Source: an uncultured Verrucomicrobiota bacterium
Lineage (GTDB): Bacteria; Verrucomicrobiota; Verrucomicrobiia; Limisphaerales; AAA164-E04
DNA: 42,450 bases
Assembly: GCA_913061285.1 (NCBI GenBank)
Contig: CAJXVR010000020.1
Span: 1-42,450, forward strand
Reading direction: 5' to 3'
In this document: one piece after another, positions 42,402-42,450 of the stretch
Position numbering within the stretch: position 1 is the first letter of the stretch
Layout of the letters: every line of letters begins with the position of its first letter
Position numbers and translations under genes: made by a program
The notes under the pieces: generated by a model
Database searches by the model: none
The model's input: the letters and a program-made list of their open reading frames with translations, nothing else
What the model was told of the DNA's origin: nothing

Positions 42402-42450
42402 CTGTCTCTTATACACATCTGACGCTGCCGACGAGCGATCTAGTGTAGAT
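42402..42450 (+). other. Nextera sequencing adapter (not genomic)
   Basis: CTGTCTCTTATACACATCT (42402-42420) is the Tn5 mosaic end as used in Nextera libraries, followed by GACGCTGCCGACGA (42421-42434). The next eight bases GCGATCTA are the reverse complement of the i5 index TAGATCGC (N501/S501), and GTGTAGAT begins the P5 sequence. The order is exactly that of an untrimmed Nextera read end, so these 49 bases are library adapter. Confidence 0.98.

Noticed and set aside
42291-42416. N-terminal extension of pirin beginning MYKRQ
   Set aside because: The first residues are translated adapter and the rest is upstream DNA; pirin begins at ATG 42290.

Overview
The window looks like part of a Verrucomicrobiota chromosome (the Planctomycetota/Verrucomicrobiota superphylum at the least), probably from a metagenome assembly. 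The evidence is the gene mix: three secreted formylglycine sulfatases, a PSD1/DUF1549/DUF1553 cytochrome protein followed by a DUF1501 protein, NIPSNAP and TIM-barrel proteins with Tat-like signals, a verrucomicrobial-type pseudopilin, a CotH/lamin-tail lipoprotein and a DUF3516 helicase. There are no rRNA or tRNA genes, CRISPR arrays, insertion sequences or phage genes that I can see. The last 49 bases (42402-42450) are not genomic. They are a Nextera transposase adapter with an i5 index, so the right edge is a true contig end.

Layout. 1-4772 (minus): NIPSNAP protein, iduronate-sulfatase-like enzyme, and a DUF3516 helicase cut by the left edge. 5015-12584 (plus): alpha-glucan phosphorylase, a clear terminator, rlmN, an intramembrane CPBP protease, an RlmI/RlmKL-like methyltransferase, a pseudopilin, and two tandem HEAT-like lipoproteins. 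12581-15811 (minus): an FG-GAP/VCBS protein, an SMP-30/gluconolactonase-like lipoprotein and an isocitrate-lyase/PEP-mutase-family enzyme, probably one operon; it meets the plus-strand cluster at a CTAG that supplies the stop codon of both converging genes. 16039-19281 (plus): EF-hand protein and LTD/chitobiase-like/CotH lipoprotein. 19429-20400 (minus): Tat-exported sugar isomerase-like protein. 20772-24295 (plus): TrkH potassium transporter, a second sulfatase and a small membrane protein. 24305-28121 (minus): third sulfatase, an amidohydrolase and an AlkA-type glycosylase. 28208-35390 (plus): PSD1 protein, DUF1501 protein, metY and metX. 35445-39284 (minus): DUF1223, PQQ-like beta-propeller, a 62-residue protein and selO. 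39410-39997 (plus): uracil-DNA-glycosylase-like protein. 40014-41186 (minus): Ser/Thr kinase. 41526-42401: pirin, divergent from the first codons of a LysR regulator that runs into the adapter.

Together the genes suggest a heterotroph degrading sulfated polysaccharides (sulfatases, PSD1/DUF1501, FG-GAP, lactonase, isomerase). It also has glycogen turnover, direct sulfhydrylation for methionine (metX/metY), DNA repair and rRNA modification. I did not find a clearly new multi-gene system. The observations most worth following are the short Shine-Dalgarno-led ORF with a hairpin, whose stop overlaps a metX start (34181-34254), the structured leaders before metY and after rlmN, a glycine-riboswitch-like fragment before the pseudopilin gene, the conserved-looking 62-residue protein next to selO, and the adapter artefact.
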